From contig JALDRC010000005.1 of assembly GCA_031316115.1 (NCBI GenBank), positions 248,001-312,000 on the forward strand: 64,000 nt of DNA, read 5' to 3'. The translations under genes were made by a program, and so were the position numbers. Origin of the DNA: Nitrososphaeraceae archaeon (lineage in GTDB: Archaea > Thermoproteota > Nitrososphaeria > Nitrososphaerales > Nitrososphaeraceae). Positions within the stretch are counted from its first letter, which is position 1, and every line of letters begins with the position of its first letter. The notes under the pieces were generated by a model. That model ran no database searches and had not been told where the DNA came from. It saw nothing but the letters and a program-made list of their open reading frames with translations. Shown one piece after another: positions 1 through 8,558 of the stretch.

Positions 1-73
1 CATTAAATATGCTGAAAATGCTAATATTCCATTGTTGGAATCTAAACAAATACAAACATACTCGTTAATTTAA
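1..73 (+). CDS. ribB: C-terminal end of RibB (DHBP synthase), partial
   Basis: An open frame enters from the left edge (codons begin at base 2) and stops with TAA at 71-73. The 23 visible residues include KYAENANIPLLESKQIQ, which resembles the C-terminus of 3,4-dihydroxy-2-butanone 4-phosphate synthase (typically 'A..H.LP....EDLI.Y'). RibB makes the four-carbon substrate of lumazine synthase, whose gene begins 8 bases downstream, so context agrees. Only the tail is visible, so the call rests on a short match plus operon position. Confidence 0.5.
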   Translation, partial: IKYAENANIPLLESKQIQTYSLI

Positions 74-81
74 TTTTTAAA

Positions 82-543
82 TTGTACCAAGTAAGACTAG
101 GATTGGTTGTTTCTGAATTTAATGAAGAAATTACCAATGCCATGTTAGAAGAAGCTAAACTGCAGGCATCGAAGTTAGGTGCTATTATCAATTATGTATG
201 TTATGTTCCAGGTACTTTTGATATGCCTCTAATTATCAATAGTTTGCTGCAAAAGAATAATATTGATGCCATAGTGACATTAGGGGCGGTTATAAAAGGA
301 GATACTGATCATGATTTGATAGTCGCAGAAAATGCTGCAAGAATGATCGCTGATTTGTCACTTGCGCATAATAAACCAATAGTATTAGGAATATCTGGAC
401 CTAACATGACTTTAGAACAGGCTTGGGAAAGAGTAAAAATAATACCTATCAGAACAGTAAATGCAGCGATAAATATGGTCGTTAGACTGCGAAAAATTAA
501 TGAGATTAATGAAATGGAAAATAAAATGAATATTATAAAATGA
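82..543 (+). CDS. ribH: 6,7-dimethyl-8-ribityllumazine synthase
   Basis: This 153-residue protein condenses 5-amino-6-ribitylaminouracil with 3,4-dihydroxybutanone phosphate in the penultimate step of riboflavin synthesis. It has the family landmarks in order: N-terminal VSEFN, VPGTFDMP near residue 43 (family VPGAFEIP) and GAVIKGDTDHD near residue 69, carrying the catalytic-region His. The length is normal. The start is TTG at 82, giving MYQVRLGLVVSEFN; no ATG lies in a suitable position. It follows the ribB stop by 8 bases and its TGA overlaps the next ATG (ATGA), indicating one transcript. Confidence 0.93.
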   Translation: MYQVRLGLVVSEFNEEITNAMLEEAKLQASKLGAIINYVCYVPGTFDMPLIINSLLQKNNIDAIVTLGAVIKGDTDHDLIVAENAARMIADLSLAHNKPIVLGISGPNMTLEQAWERVKIIPIRTVNAAINMVVRLRKINEINEMENKMNIIK

Positions 544-1316
544 CTATACAAATTACAATTATAAAAATTGAAGGATACGGCGGTTGGACTCTAACTCTAG
601 GAAATGACAGAGAAGCTCAATTACAAATTCTACAATCTAAGATATATGGAGATTTACAAAAATTATTCTCGGAACAAAATTGTCTTGTTTTTTTTAATCG
701 GTTTGATGAATATTTTGTAGCGTCTAATGGCTTATCTGTAAAAGATCATATAGAGATAATTAGAGAAATGTCTAAAAAATATCCCAATCTAGTACTTTCA
801 ATTTCTATAGGAACTGGGAATACTCCATTAGATGCCAATAATAATGCTTATAAAGCTAGAAAAAGTAAGAATCTTTTGGATTCTCATTATTTAATTTATG
901 GAAATCAGTTGGATTGTTTAAAAACAAATACAAGATCAGTTTGGAATAACTATTTCAAAATTCTTCATATTGATATAAATAATTCATCAGAAACAGAATC
1001 AAAATTATCGCCATATGAGATTACATTACATGTGGTAAAAATATATTTTATTCTTATAGATAAATTTCTGAAAAAAGATTCTTTAACTTTTTTTTTGGGA
1101 GGTGATAATTTTATGGTAATTACCCATGATTTAAAAGAATCTGAAATTTCAAATATATTAGATATCATATATAAGGAATCTCGAGTAAAACTTAATTGCG
1201 GAATAGGTTCAGGAAGAACATCCAGAGAAGCTGCTAAAAATGCTACACAATCACTTGATAATATCCGTAAGTTAAGAAATGAAGGTAAAATTTTTCATGT
1301 TTATGAAGCTATATGA
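540..1316 (+). CDS. arfA: GTP cyclohydrolase IIa (archaeal GTP cyclohydrolase III)
   Basis: The 258-residue product matches the archaeal GTP cyclohydrolase III family (MJ0145 type), which opens GTP to 2-amino-5-formylamino-6-ribosylamino-4(3H)-pyrimidinone 5'-phosphate, the first step of archaeal riboflavin and F420 synthesis. The characteristic N-terminus (ITIIKIEGYGGWT) and two related halves of the cyclase/GGDEF-like fold are visible: NRFDEYFVASNG in the first and FFLGGDNFMVI in the second, each followed by a glycine-rich segment (ISIGTGNTP, NCGIGSGRTSREA). It overlaps ribH by 4 bases at its start and the amidohydrolase gene by 4 bases at its end, so the operon looks translationally coupled. 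Confidence 0.92.
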   Translation: MTIQITIIKIEGYGGWTLTLGNDREAQLQILQSKIYGDLQKLFSEQNCLVFFNRFDEYFVASNGLSVKDHIEIIREMSKKYPNLVLSISIGTGNTPLDANNNAYKARKSKNLLDSHYLIYGNQLDCLKTNTRSVWNNYFKILHIDINNSSETESKLSPYEITLHVVKIYFILIDKFLKKDSLTFFLGGDNFMVITHDLKESEISNILDIIYKESRVKLNCGIGSGRTSREAAKNATQSLDNIRKLRNEGKIFHVYEAI

Positions 1317-2620
1317 TAAAAATAATAAAGAATATAAGTCTACTTTATGGAAACAATCTAAGATTTATTGAACATGGATTTGTTCAAATCAATGATCAAG
1401 GTATTATTATGGATGCAGGTTCAATGGATACTTATTCAAATAATCTTCCACAAAACAATCTGCATATATTTGACGGTGAAGGTTTTATTGTTATACCAGG
1501 ATTTATTAATGCGCATACTCATATTGCTGATTCTATTGGAAAAGATATATATATAAATTCTGAATTTGAAGAACGAATTCATCCAATTTATGGAATTAAA
1601 CAAAAAATACTGAAAAATAGCAAACAAGAACATCTAAAATATTTTATACGAAATTCAGCAATTAGCATGTTAAAAAAAGGCATAGTTGCATTTGCAGATT
1701 TTAGAGAAGGAGGTGTAGAAGGTATTAAATTGTTATTAAATTCTTTAAGCGATCTTCCAATAAAATCTGTGATTCTAGGAAGACTAGAATATTATTTTGA
1801 TTTAAAAGAATATCAAACTAAGAAGATACGACTAGACAATAAAAAAAATTTAAATGATCAAAAGATTCCTTCTGACCTTCTATCCTCTGTTAGAAATGTA
1901 TTAGAATTAGGTAATGGTTTGGGAATAAGTGGGACGAATGAAAATACAAATTTAGCTTTAAAACAATATAGATATGTTTTTGATCAATTTAATAAACATA
2001 AATTTTTGAAAAATAAATATATGCAGAAAAAAATTATTGCAATTCATGCTGCTGAATCAAAAAAGACAGTCGCATTTTCAAAAAAATATACTGGAAAAAC
2101 TGAAGTTGAAAGAAGTATTATATTTTTGAAACCCAATCTCTTTATTCATATGACACATGCTACATTAAATGACCTTGTTCTAGCTTCAAAAAATAATATT
2201 GGTATAGTTATTTGTCCTCGATCTAATGGTATGCTTGGGAATGGCATTCCTGATATACCATCAATGCTAAAATTGGGATGTAAAATTGCAATTGGTACTG
2301 ATAATATTATGGTCAATTCTCCAGATCTGTTACGTGAAGTAGATTACATATGGAAAGTATCAAGATCACAACAAACAAAATACTCTGTCCAAAACGATAT
2401 GAGGGAATTACTAAAAATGATCACAGTCAACCCAGGAGATCTGTTTAATTTAAATTCTGGAGCAATAGTAAAAGGTAAGTTCGCTGATTTATTATTTATA
2501 GATAAATTTCATCTTGAGCTTCAACCTATTCATAACATATATGCTTCTTTAATACATCGTCTCACCTATGATGCCATCAAAGCAGTCATGATTAATGGAA
2601 AGTTTGTGAATGTCGATTAA
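1313..2620 (+). CDS. ATZ/TRZ-type amidohydrolase inside the riboflavin operon
   Basis: This 435-residue metal-dependent hydrolase belongs to the amidohydrolase superfamily, ATZ/TRZ/guanine-deaminase branch. It shows HTH (His68, His70) after PGFINA, HAAE (His245, Glu248), IHMTHA (His279/His282), the family segment CPRSNGMLGNG at about 301, and GTDN (Asp330). These supply the metal ligands and catalytic Glu and Asp. Members of this branch deaminate or hydrolyse aminopyrimidines, purines and triazines. It overlaps arfA by 4 bases and arfC by 11, so it is made with them. I infer a role as the formamide hydrolase (ArfB step) or as the deaminase that archaeal riboflavin synthesis still lacks. Substrate is unproven; a nucleobase-salvage deaminase is the alternative. 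Confidence 0.85.
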   Translation: MIKIIKNISLLYGNNLRFIEHGFVQINDQGIIMDAGSMDTYSNNLPQNNLHIFDGEGFIVIPGFINAHTHIADSIGKDIYINSEFEERIHPIYGIKQKILKNSKQEHLKYFIRNSAISMLKKGIVAFADFREGGVEGIKLLLNSLSDLPIKSVILGRLEYYFDLKEYQTKKIRLDNKKNLNDQKIPSDLLSSVRNVLELGNGLGISGTNENTNLALKQYRYVFDQFNKHKFLKNKYMQKKIIAIHAAESKKTVAFSKKYTGKTEVERSIIFLKPNLFIHMTHATLNDLVLASKNNIGIVICPRSNGMLGNGIPDIPSMLKLGCKIAIGTDNIMVNSPDLLREVDYIWKVSRSQQTKYSVQNDMRELLKMITVNPGDLFNLNSGAIVKGKFADLLFIDKFHLELQPIHNIYASLIHRLTYDAIKAVMINGKFVNVD

Positions 2621-3275
2621 ATCTGATCTTAGAGTCATAATTAATTCAGCCATGACTGTTGATGGAAAAATTTCTACAATTAGTGGAGACTCTAAAATTT
2701 CCTCTAAAGAGGATTTAGTGCGTTTACATAAATTACGTTCTAAAGTTGACGCAATCATGGTTGGAATTAATACTGTAATAATAGACAACCCTATGCTTAA
2801 TGTTAGAATAAATAATATCAAAAAAAAGTCTCCTTCACGGATTATTATAGACAGTACTGGTAAAATTCCTCTAAATTCGAAAATCTTAAGGAGTGCTTCT
2901 CAAATAAATACCATTATAATCGTAACAAAAGAAGCAGATAAAGACATCATAGATAAAATTAATTCTTTTGGCGCAAAGGTATTAGTTATTGGTACTAAAT
3001 CAGTAAATTTACCAAAATTGTTTAATATTTTATATGAAATGGGATATAAGAAAATTTTAGTAGAAGGGGGCGGAGAATTGAATTGGTCATGTATCACTTC
3101 AGGATTGGTAACAGATTTAATATTAACCATATCACCAAAAATCATAGGAGGAAAAAAAGCAATAACCCTAGTAGAAGGTTCTGGGTATTCAAAAATATCT
3201 AATGGAGTAAATCTACAGTTAGTTAGAGTAACAAAAAAAAAGAATAATGAAATAATACTATATTATAAATTATAA
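2610..3275 (+). CDS. arfC: 2,5-diamino-6-ribosylamino-pyrimidinone phosphate reductase
   Basis: The 221-residue protein is a stand-alone RibD C-terminal (dihydrofolate-reductase-like) domain. It reduces the ribosyl side chain to ribityl with NAD(P)H in archaeal riboflavin synthesis. Diagnostic segments are SAMTVDGKIST near residue 13, LRSKVDAIMVGINTV near 45, PSRIIIDSTGKIP near 75 and the nucleotide-binding LVEGGGELN near 150, followed by SPKIIGGKKA. The ATG at 2610 lies inside the end of the amidohydrolase gene, with an 11-base overlap. It is the last gene of the operon; its stop lies 7 bases from the end of the convergent tfe gene. Confidence 0.92.
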   Translation: MSIKSDLRVIINSAMTVDGKISTISGDSKISSKEDLVRLHKLRSKVDAIMVGINTVIIDNPMLNVRINNIKKKSPSRIIIDSTGKIPLNSKILRSASQINTIIIVTKEADKDIIDKINSFGAKVLVIGTKSVNLPKLFNILYEMGYKKILVEGGGELNWSCITSGLVTDLILTISPKIIGGKKAITLVEGSGYSKISNGVNLQLVRVTKKKNNEIILYYKL

Positions 3276-3282
3276 GCTAGTT

Positions 3283-3801
3283 TTATTTTTCAGATGAAAT
3301 CTCTGATATTATTTGATCGATTTTATATCTAAGTGCTTCTTTTATTTCATTATTATCTACCATAGAAAGATTATCTGTGCATGTTGGACACTTAAAAAAT
3401 GATTCTATAGCTATATCGAATTTTATACGTTGACATTGATCATTTCCGCAATGATAGAATTCGGATGATTCTTCATATTCTAATCTTTTTTGTAATCTTT
3501 CTAGAATCTTTTTCTTTTGATTGTCGATAAAATTGTCAACTTGATCATTTTTGGCTCGCCATCGATAAACGAACCATCCTTTTTTTTCATCTTTTACACG
3601 AATGCCAGTAATTAGCGCTTTTCCAAACATATCATATAAAACCTTTCTAATTATATTAATTCTCATTCCAGTTGCACTTGCTATCTCCTCATCTGTTGCA
3701 TCCTGAGTACTTAAAAGTGCTTTAGCTACTCGCTGATATTCTTCTCCACCTATTAAGTTAGATATTTTAACGAAAGAATCTTCATTATCATATGATTGCA
3801 T
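3283..3801 (-). CDS. tfe: Transcription factor E (TFIIE alpha homologue)
   Basis: This 172-residue protein has the TFE layout: an N-terminal extended winged helix (residues 1-90, with ATDEEIASATGMRINIIRKV as the recognition region), a charged linker helix (about 92-112) and a C-terminal zinc ribbon with Cys118, Cys123, Cys138 and Cys141. TFE stabilises the open promoter complex and binds the RNA polymerase clamp. It is convergent with the riboflavin operon and divergent from the zinc-ribbon/PRC protein at 4039, with a shared 237-base promoter region. Confidence 0.93.
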   Translation of the reverse strand: MQSYDNEDSFVKISNLIGGEEYQRVAKALLSTQDATDEEIASATGMRINIIRKVLYDMFGKALITGIRVKDEKKGWFVYRWRAKNDQVDNFIDNQKKKILERLQKRLEYEESSEFYHCGNDQCQRIKFDIAIESFFKCPTCTDNLSMVDNNEIKEALRYKIDQIISEISSEK

Positions 3802-4038
3802 ACAAATATAATTTATGGTTGTTAGGTATTATATATATACCTAAGATTTAAAATTAGTTTTTATTTTTTAAGGTTATCTTAAATTCAGTAATATTTTTTG
3901 AACATCGAGATTTATAATTTAAGATTTAATAAAAATTTTTTATTTTATGTCTATGTTTAGAATATATTGTATGATTATATAAAAATAAATGATACAAACA
4001 CTAATACGACTGTTTTTATAAATAGTTAACAAACTGTT
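3802..4038. promoter_or_regulatory. Divergent promoter region between tfe and the PRC/zinc-ribbon gene
   Basis: This 237-base, very AT-rich spacer separates two outward-facing genes. On the minus strand a TATA-like run (3826-3840, next to tfe) fits a short leader, and on the plus strand TTTATAAATA at about 4014 lies 24 bases before the ATG at 4039, as expected for leaderless archaeal transcripts. No ORF is visible. Confidence 0.5.
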
Positions 4039-4911
4039 ATGATGATTGAAGATGAAGGTTTAAAAGAGAAAAAACTACGAGGTTCTGGAGGTTTTATAAT
4101 AGCATTAGTTTCAGATGATGAACAGAAAAAGGGAAATCTTGGAGGTCCAGAATTATTTATAGCAGGAATTGGTAGGCTAGATAAGGATAGAATTTTAAAA
4201 TATTATTGTAATAAATGTGAAAAAGATTATTCTGAATCTCCTCAGATTATTTATGAAAATCCAAATGAAGAGGTTGGAGAGGGAGTTATTTTGATAGAAA
4301 AAGGTGAGTATAAATGTCAATTTTGTAAAACTACAATATCCCAATACAGAAAGTTCAATAATGAGGAAGACTTGAAATCTTCGTCATCAGGTAAAATTTC
4401 TGACCAATTAACTCAAAATGTAACTAAATCTTCATCAACTGAAGAGCAAGAACAAAAAAATAGCATCGAGACTTTGAAAAAGATAAATGGTGCCAAAACA
4501 ATTCAAACAAAAAATAGAGAAGAATACAAATCATCGAATGTTTCCCTTTCTTTAGATAAATATTTTCCTATACAAGTCATAATTGATATGCCAGTTTATG
4601 ATCAAGAAGCAATGTTGGTAGGAAATGTAAAAGAAATAGGTCTTAAGAAAAATTCTAATGGAACTATAGAAATAACAGTTCTTGTTACTTCTAAAAAAAT
4701 ATCAGATGATCAAGATAATGATTTTAATGAGATACCGTGGACAAATATATCAAAAATAGGAGATATAATATTAGTTTCTAATGATCAGGATAAAAAATCT
4801 ATGATATATAGTAATAGTAACCAGGAAAAAATTAAAATATGTGATTCATGTATGTTTCAAAATGCTGCAGATGCCATCTATTGTGAGGAATGCGGGAAAA
4901 AATTAAACTGA
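4039..4911 (+). CDS. Zinc-ribbon protein with a PRC-barrel-like domain
   Basis: A 290-residue soluble protein with three parts. An N-terminal zinc ribbon has CNKC near residue 57 and CQFC near 94, preceded by a conserved-looking glycine-rich block (GPELFIAGIGRLD). A polar Ser/Thr/Gln-rich linker spans about 115-165. A domain at 175-255 has the PRC-barrel pattern (MPVYDQEAMLVGNVKEIG, then IPWTNISKIGDIILV). The C-terminus is a second ribbon, CDSCMFQ...YCEECGKK. PRC barrels appear in RimM, photosynthetic reaction centres and some archaeal cell-division proteins. The function is unknown; a role in transcription, RNA metabolism or division is only a guess from its domains and its position opposite tfe. 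Confidence 0.75.
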   Translation: MMIEDEGLKEKKLRGSGGFIIALVSDDEQKKGNLGGPELFIAGIGRLDKDRILKYYCNKCEKDYSESPQIIYENPNEEVGEGVILIEKGEYKCQFCKTTISQYRKFNNEEDLKSSSSGKISDQLTQNVTKSSSTEEQEQKNSIETLKKINGAKTIQTKNREEYKSSNVSLSLDKYFPIQVIIDMPVYDQEAMLVGNVKEIGLKKNSNGTIEITVLVTSKKISDDQDNDFNEIPWTNISKIGDIILVSNDQDKKSMIYSNSNQEKIKICDSCMFQNAADAIYCEECGKKLN

Positions 4912-4932
4912 ATGAGAAAGGAATATTTGAAT

Positions 4933-7056
4933 TTAGTTTTTTGTGATTCCTATTCTGACGTCTACTGCTCTAACCCCTTTCCCTTTTTCTAATACAAGCA
5001 GTGGGTTCATATCAAATTCTTCTATTTCAGGAAAGTCAGTTATTAATTGGGATAAACGTTGTAAGCTTTCTATGATTCCTTCTATATCTGATGGATTTTC
5101 TCCTCTTACACCTTGTAACAGTTTGATCGTTTGTATAGAGTTTATCATCTCTTTGGCATCTTCAATATTTATTGGAGCCAGTCTAAATATAACATCTTTT
5201 AGAACTTCAACATAAATTCCCCCTAGACCGAACATAATTAAAGGACCGAATAATGGATCTCTTTTTGCTCCTAAAATAGTTTCTTTTGCAGTTTCTACCA
5301 TTTCTTGAACCAGAACTCCATTTATATGTGCATCAGATTTGTAATTCTTTACATTAGTTAAAATATCATTAAATGCTTTTCTTGCTTGTTCTTGATTTCT
5401 TATGCCAATTTTTACTCCACCAGAATCGGATTTATGTATGATTTCTGGTGAAACAATTTTCATTACAACAGGGTAACCAATATCTTCTGAGAACTTAACA
5501 GCTTCCTCTTCATTTGTTGCAAGAAAATTCTTAGGAGTTGAAAAGCCATACGCTTTTAGTATCTCATAACCTTCTTCTTCAAGTAAGTTTGTTCGATTAT
5601 CTTTTTTTACTTTATCAAAGATAGTTTTTACTTTTGTCTTATCGACCTCGAATTCTTTAGGTTTTGGATCATCTCTTTTCAGCCATTTACTATAACGAAA
5701 CATAGCATCTAATGTTCTTATAGCAGGTTCTGCATACATGAAATGAGGAATTCCTCCATCAGAAAGGATCTGTTTATTTTCCATTCCCTCAGCAAGACCC
5801 ATTAATGCAGCAAGCATGGTTTTTCCTGATTCTTTAGATGTTTTTATTATCGTTCTTGCCAAGTCATTATAATCTAATGTTGCTGAAGGAGTACACATAG
5901 TAATTACTGCACTAACGTTTTCATTAGACAATACTTCTTTCAACACTTTTTCAAATCTATTAAAATCGGCGTCTCCAACAATATCAACGGGATTTCGTGC
6001 TGAACCATGGGGCGGTATTGTTTTTGAAATCTCTGTATATGACGAAGAAATATCTGCTATTTTCAACCCATATTTTGAACAAGAATCAGTTGATATAATA
6101 GCAGGACCGCCTGCGTTAGAAACTATTGCCACTCCACCAATTAAATTAGGTACTGGTTGTTTGGAGAATGCCGTAGATATTTCGAATAGTTCTTGCATTG
6201 TATCTACTCGGATTACTCCAGATTGAGTTAGTAGTGCATCATAGGTTTCATCTGCACCCATCAAAGCACCAGTATGCGACATAGCAGCCTTAGCTCCTTC
6301 CGGTGTACGACCAGACTTTAATACAAGAATGGGTTTCTTCTTTTCCTTTGTTATCTTTTTTGCAATTTCCATAAATTTTCTGCCATCGTGTATGTCTTCA
6401 AGATACATAACAATAACTTTAGTCTCTTCATCATCGGCTAATAACTCTAAAACATCATTCTCATCCATATCCACTTTATTTCCCATACTGATTACTTTTG
6501 AAAATCCTATTCCTTGTGCGAGTGCATCCTCAACTGTAGCTGCACAAATTGCTCCACTTTGCGATACTAATGCAATTCCACCAAAGGCTGGAGTTATCTT
6601 TAAAAATGTAGCATTCATCATGTTATTTTTTGATAAACTCATTATACCCAAACAATTAGGTCCTATAATTCGAATTCCATTTTTTTCTCCGATTTCACCA
6701 ATTTCTCTCTCAAGTTTGGCTCCATTTTCATCAACCTCTTTAAAACCCGCTGAAACTATTATTACACCTTTAATTTTCTTTTTACCTACTTCTTCTATAA
6801 CTTGTGGAACTATCCTATTTGGTGTGGCAATAACAGCCAAATCGATTTCTTCTGGTACATCTAAAACACTTTTGTATGCTGTTATTCCAGATACTGTTTG
6901 AGTTGATGGCGTAATAGGAAAAATTTTACCACTGTATCCTTGTACAATATTGGAAAAAATGGCTTTTCCTACCCCTGGTTTTTCAGAAGCACCTATTACA
7001 GCAATAGAATTGGGATTAAAAAAAATATCTTTCAAGTTAGATGATGATATCATCAT
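4933..7056 (-). CDS. ADP-forming acyl-CoA synthetase (candidate 3HP- or 4HB-CoA ligase)
   Basis: The 707-residue protein fuses the alpha and beta parts of NDP-forming acyl-CoA synthetases. A CoA-binding Rossmann domain (PNSIAVIGASEKPGVG) and succinyl-CoA-ligase-like domains come first, with IRIIGPNCLGIMS near 135 and the phospho-His segment SHTGALMGADE near 257. An ATP-grasp domain follows from about residue 495 (GYPVVMKIVSPEIIHKSD; FGLGGIYVEVLKD). In ammonia-oxidising thaumarchaea such fused enzymes activate 3-hydroxypropionate and 4-hydroxybutyrate in carbon fixation, saving ATP by forming ADP. I cannot tell which substrate this copy uses; acetate or branched acyl-CoA is also possible. It is transcribed alone, convergent with the gene at 4039. 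Confidence 0.88.
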   Translation of the reverse strand: MMISSSNLKDIFFNPNSIAVIGASEKPGVGKAIFSNIVQGYSGKIFPITPSTQTVSGITAYKSVLDVPEEIDLAVIATPNRIVPQVIEEVGKKKIKGVIIVSAGFKEVDENGAKLEREIGEIGEKNGIRIIGPNCLGIMSLSKNNMMNATFLKITPAFGGIALVSQSGAICAATVEDALAQGIGFSKVISMGNKVDMDENDVLELLADDEETKVIVMYLEDIHDGRKFMEIAKKITKEKKKPILVLKSGRTPEGAKAAMSHTGALMGADETYDALLTQSGVIRVDTMQELFEISTAFSKQPVPNLIGGVAIVSNAGGPAIISTDSCSKYGLKIADISSSYTEISKTIPPHGSARNPVDIVGDADFNRFEKVLKEVLSNENVSAVITMCTPSATLDYNDLARTIIKTSKESGKTMLAALMGLAEGMENKQILSDGGIPHFMYAEPAIRTLDAMFRYSKWLKRDDPKPKEFEVDKTKVKTIFDKVKKDNRTNLLEEEGYEILKAYGFSTPKNFLATNEEEAVKFSEDIGYPVVMKIVSPEIIHKSDSGGVKIGIRNQEQARKAFNDILTNVKNYKSDAHINGVLVQEMVETAKETILGAKRDPLFGPLIMFGLGGIYVEVLKDVIFRLAPINIEDAKEMINSIQTIKLLQGVRGENPSDIEGIIESLQRLSQLITDFPEIEEFDMNPLLVLEKGKGVRAVDVRIGITKN

Positions 7057-7183
7057 TATCGTTTCACTCGTTCAAGGTTATATTTATTCCTCTTATTTAC
7101 TATTTATTATTAAAATAAATTATTTTCTTTACTTTTAACTTGTATTTTAAAAGTTAAAATTCGAGATTTATAATTTTAAATAG

Positions 7184-8551
7184 ATGAAAAATCAAATAGA
7201 AAAACACATAGATTCTCAAATTAAAAATATGCTTTTAGATCTTCAAACCCTTATTCGGATACCGAGTGTTTCTGCAAAGAATCAGAATCTTATCGAATGT
7301 GCAACAGCTGTGGAAAAATTGATGAGTAATGCCGGTATAAATTCAGAAATATTGTATTTAGAGGATAAAAAAATAACACCGCCTATAGTATTTGGAGAAA
7401 TAAGATCTAAAAATAATCCTAGCGGAAAAACTTTATTGTTTTACAATCATTATGATGTTCAACCTGAGGATCCTATAGATGAATGGAATTTTCCACCATT
7501 TAGTGGCAAAACCTCTGGGAATTATATTTATGGAAGAGGAGCATCAGATGACAAAGGAGAATTAATAACAAGGATCAAAGCTGTAGAATCTTTCATAAGA
7601 GAAACTGGAGATATTCCATGTAATGTAAAGTTTATCGTTGAAGGCGAAGAGGAAATCGGAAGTAGTCATATTGAACAATATCTCATAAAATATAGAGAAA
7701 AATTTAGATGTGATTGTATTATTTGGGAATTTGGGTATATAAATGAAAAAAATATACCAATCGTAAGTCTAGGCATGAAAGGACTTCTATATGTTGAATT
7801 GATAGCGTTTGGTCCTAACAAAGATACACATTCCAGTTTAGCTGTAATTATTGAAAATCCTGCATGGAAATTAATTAAATTACTTGATTCAATGGTGGAT
7901 GAGAAAGGAAGAATTTTGATAGAGGGTTGGTATAGTGATGTAAGGGATTTCCTTCCTGAAGAAGAAACAATTTTAGCTTCTGAAATTTTCCAAGAGGAAC
8001 CATTTAAAACTGAATATGGAATAACAAATTTTTTGGGAAACATCAAAGGAATTGAGATAAAGAAAGCATTATGTGGATATCCAACCTGTAATATATCTGG
8101 TTTAATTTCTGGTTATACAGGACAAGGAGCTAAAACCATAATACCGTCTTATGCAAAGGTCAAACTAGATTTTAGATTAGTTCCTGATATGAACCCACAG
8201 AAACAATTCGAGCTTTTAAAAAAGCATATAGAAAAACAATTATTAAAAAATATTGATATTAAATTTATTCATGGAGAACCAGCTGCTAGGACATCCTATA
8301 ATGATCCATTTGTTAAACTAATAAATGAATCTACAAGAGAAATGTTTGGAGAAACTGTTTTAAATGTTTCATCTGCGGGTACTGGTCCCATGTATTCTTT
8401 TCAAAAGATTTTGAATGCACCTTCTGTCTCATTAGGATGTACTTATTTATATTCGAAAATCCATTCACCTAATGAATATGCTAGGATAGATTTTCTAGTA
8501 AGTATTACAAAATGTTTATGTAAAATAATGGAAAGATTAGGAAAGCAATAA
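7184..8551 (+). CDS. M20 family metallopeptidase (dipeptidase-like)
   Basis: This 455-residue protein is a binuclear zinc peptidase of the M20 family, close to cytosolic dipeptidases. The motif order is NHYDVQPEDP (metal His and Asp, about residue 88), YGRGASDDKGE (bridging Asp, about 120), VEGEEEIGS (catalytic and metal Glu, about 150) and the final metal His in KIHSPNEY near 428. A dimerisation domain lies at about 200-340. It likely hydrolyses small peptides in the cytoplasm. The ATG at 7184 is preceded by AT-rich sequence with TTTATAATTTTAAA about 25 bases upstream, so the transcript is probably leaderless. It is convergent with the membrane protein at 8559. Confidence 0.88.
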   Translation: MKNQIEKHIDSQIKNMLLDLQTLIRIPSVSAKNQNLIECATAVEKLMSNAGINSEILYLEDKKITPPIVFGEIRSKNNPSGKTLLFYNHYDVQPEDPIDEWNFPPFSGKTSGNYIYGRGASDDKGELITRIKAVESFIRETGDIPCNVKFIVEGEEEIGSSHIEQYLIKYREKFRCDCIIWEFGYINEKNIPIVSLGMKGLLYVELIAFGPNKDTHSSLAVIIENPAWKLIKLLDSMVDEKGRILIEGWYSDVRDFLPEEETILASEIFQEEPFKTEYGITNFLGNIKGIEIKKALCGYPTCNISGLISGYTGQGAKTIIPSYAKVKLDFRLVPDMNPQKQFELLKKHIEKQLLKNIDIKFIHGEPAARTSYNDPFVKLINESTREMFGETVLNVSSAGTGPMYSFQKILNAPSVSLGCTYLYSKIHSPNEYARIDFLVSITKCLCKIMERLGKQ

Positions 8552-8558
8552 CAAGATG

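Noticed and set aside
6329-6901. 190-codon plus-strand frame opposite the acyl-CoA synthetase gene
   Set aside because: It is antisense to a strongly supported gene and encodes a Ser/Ile/Phe-rich product with no recognisable features, as expected for a shadow frame.
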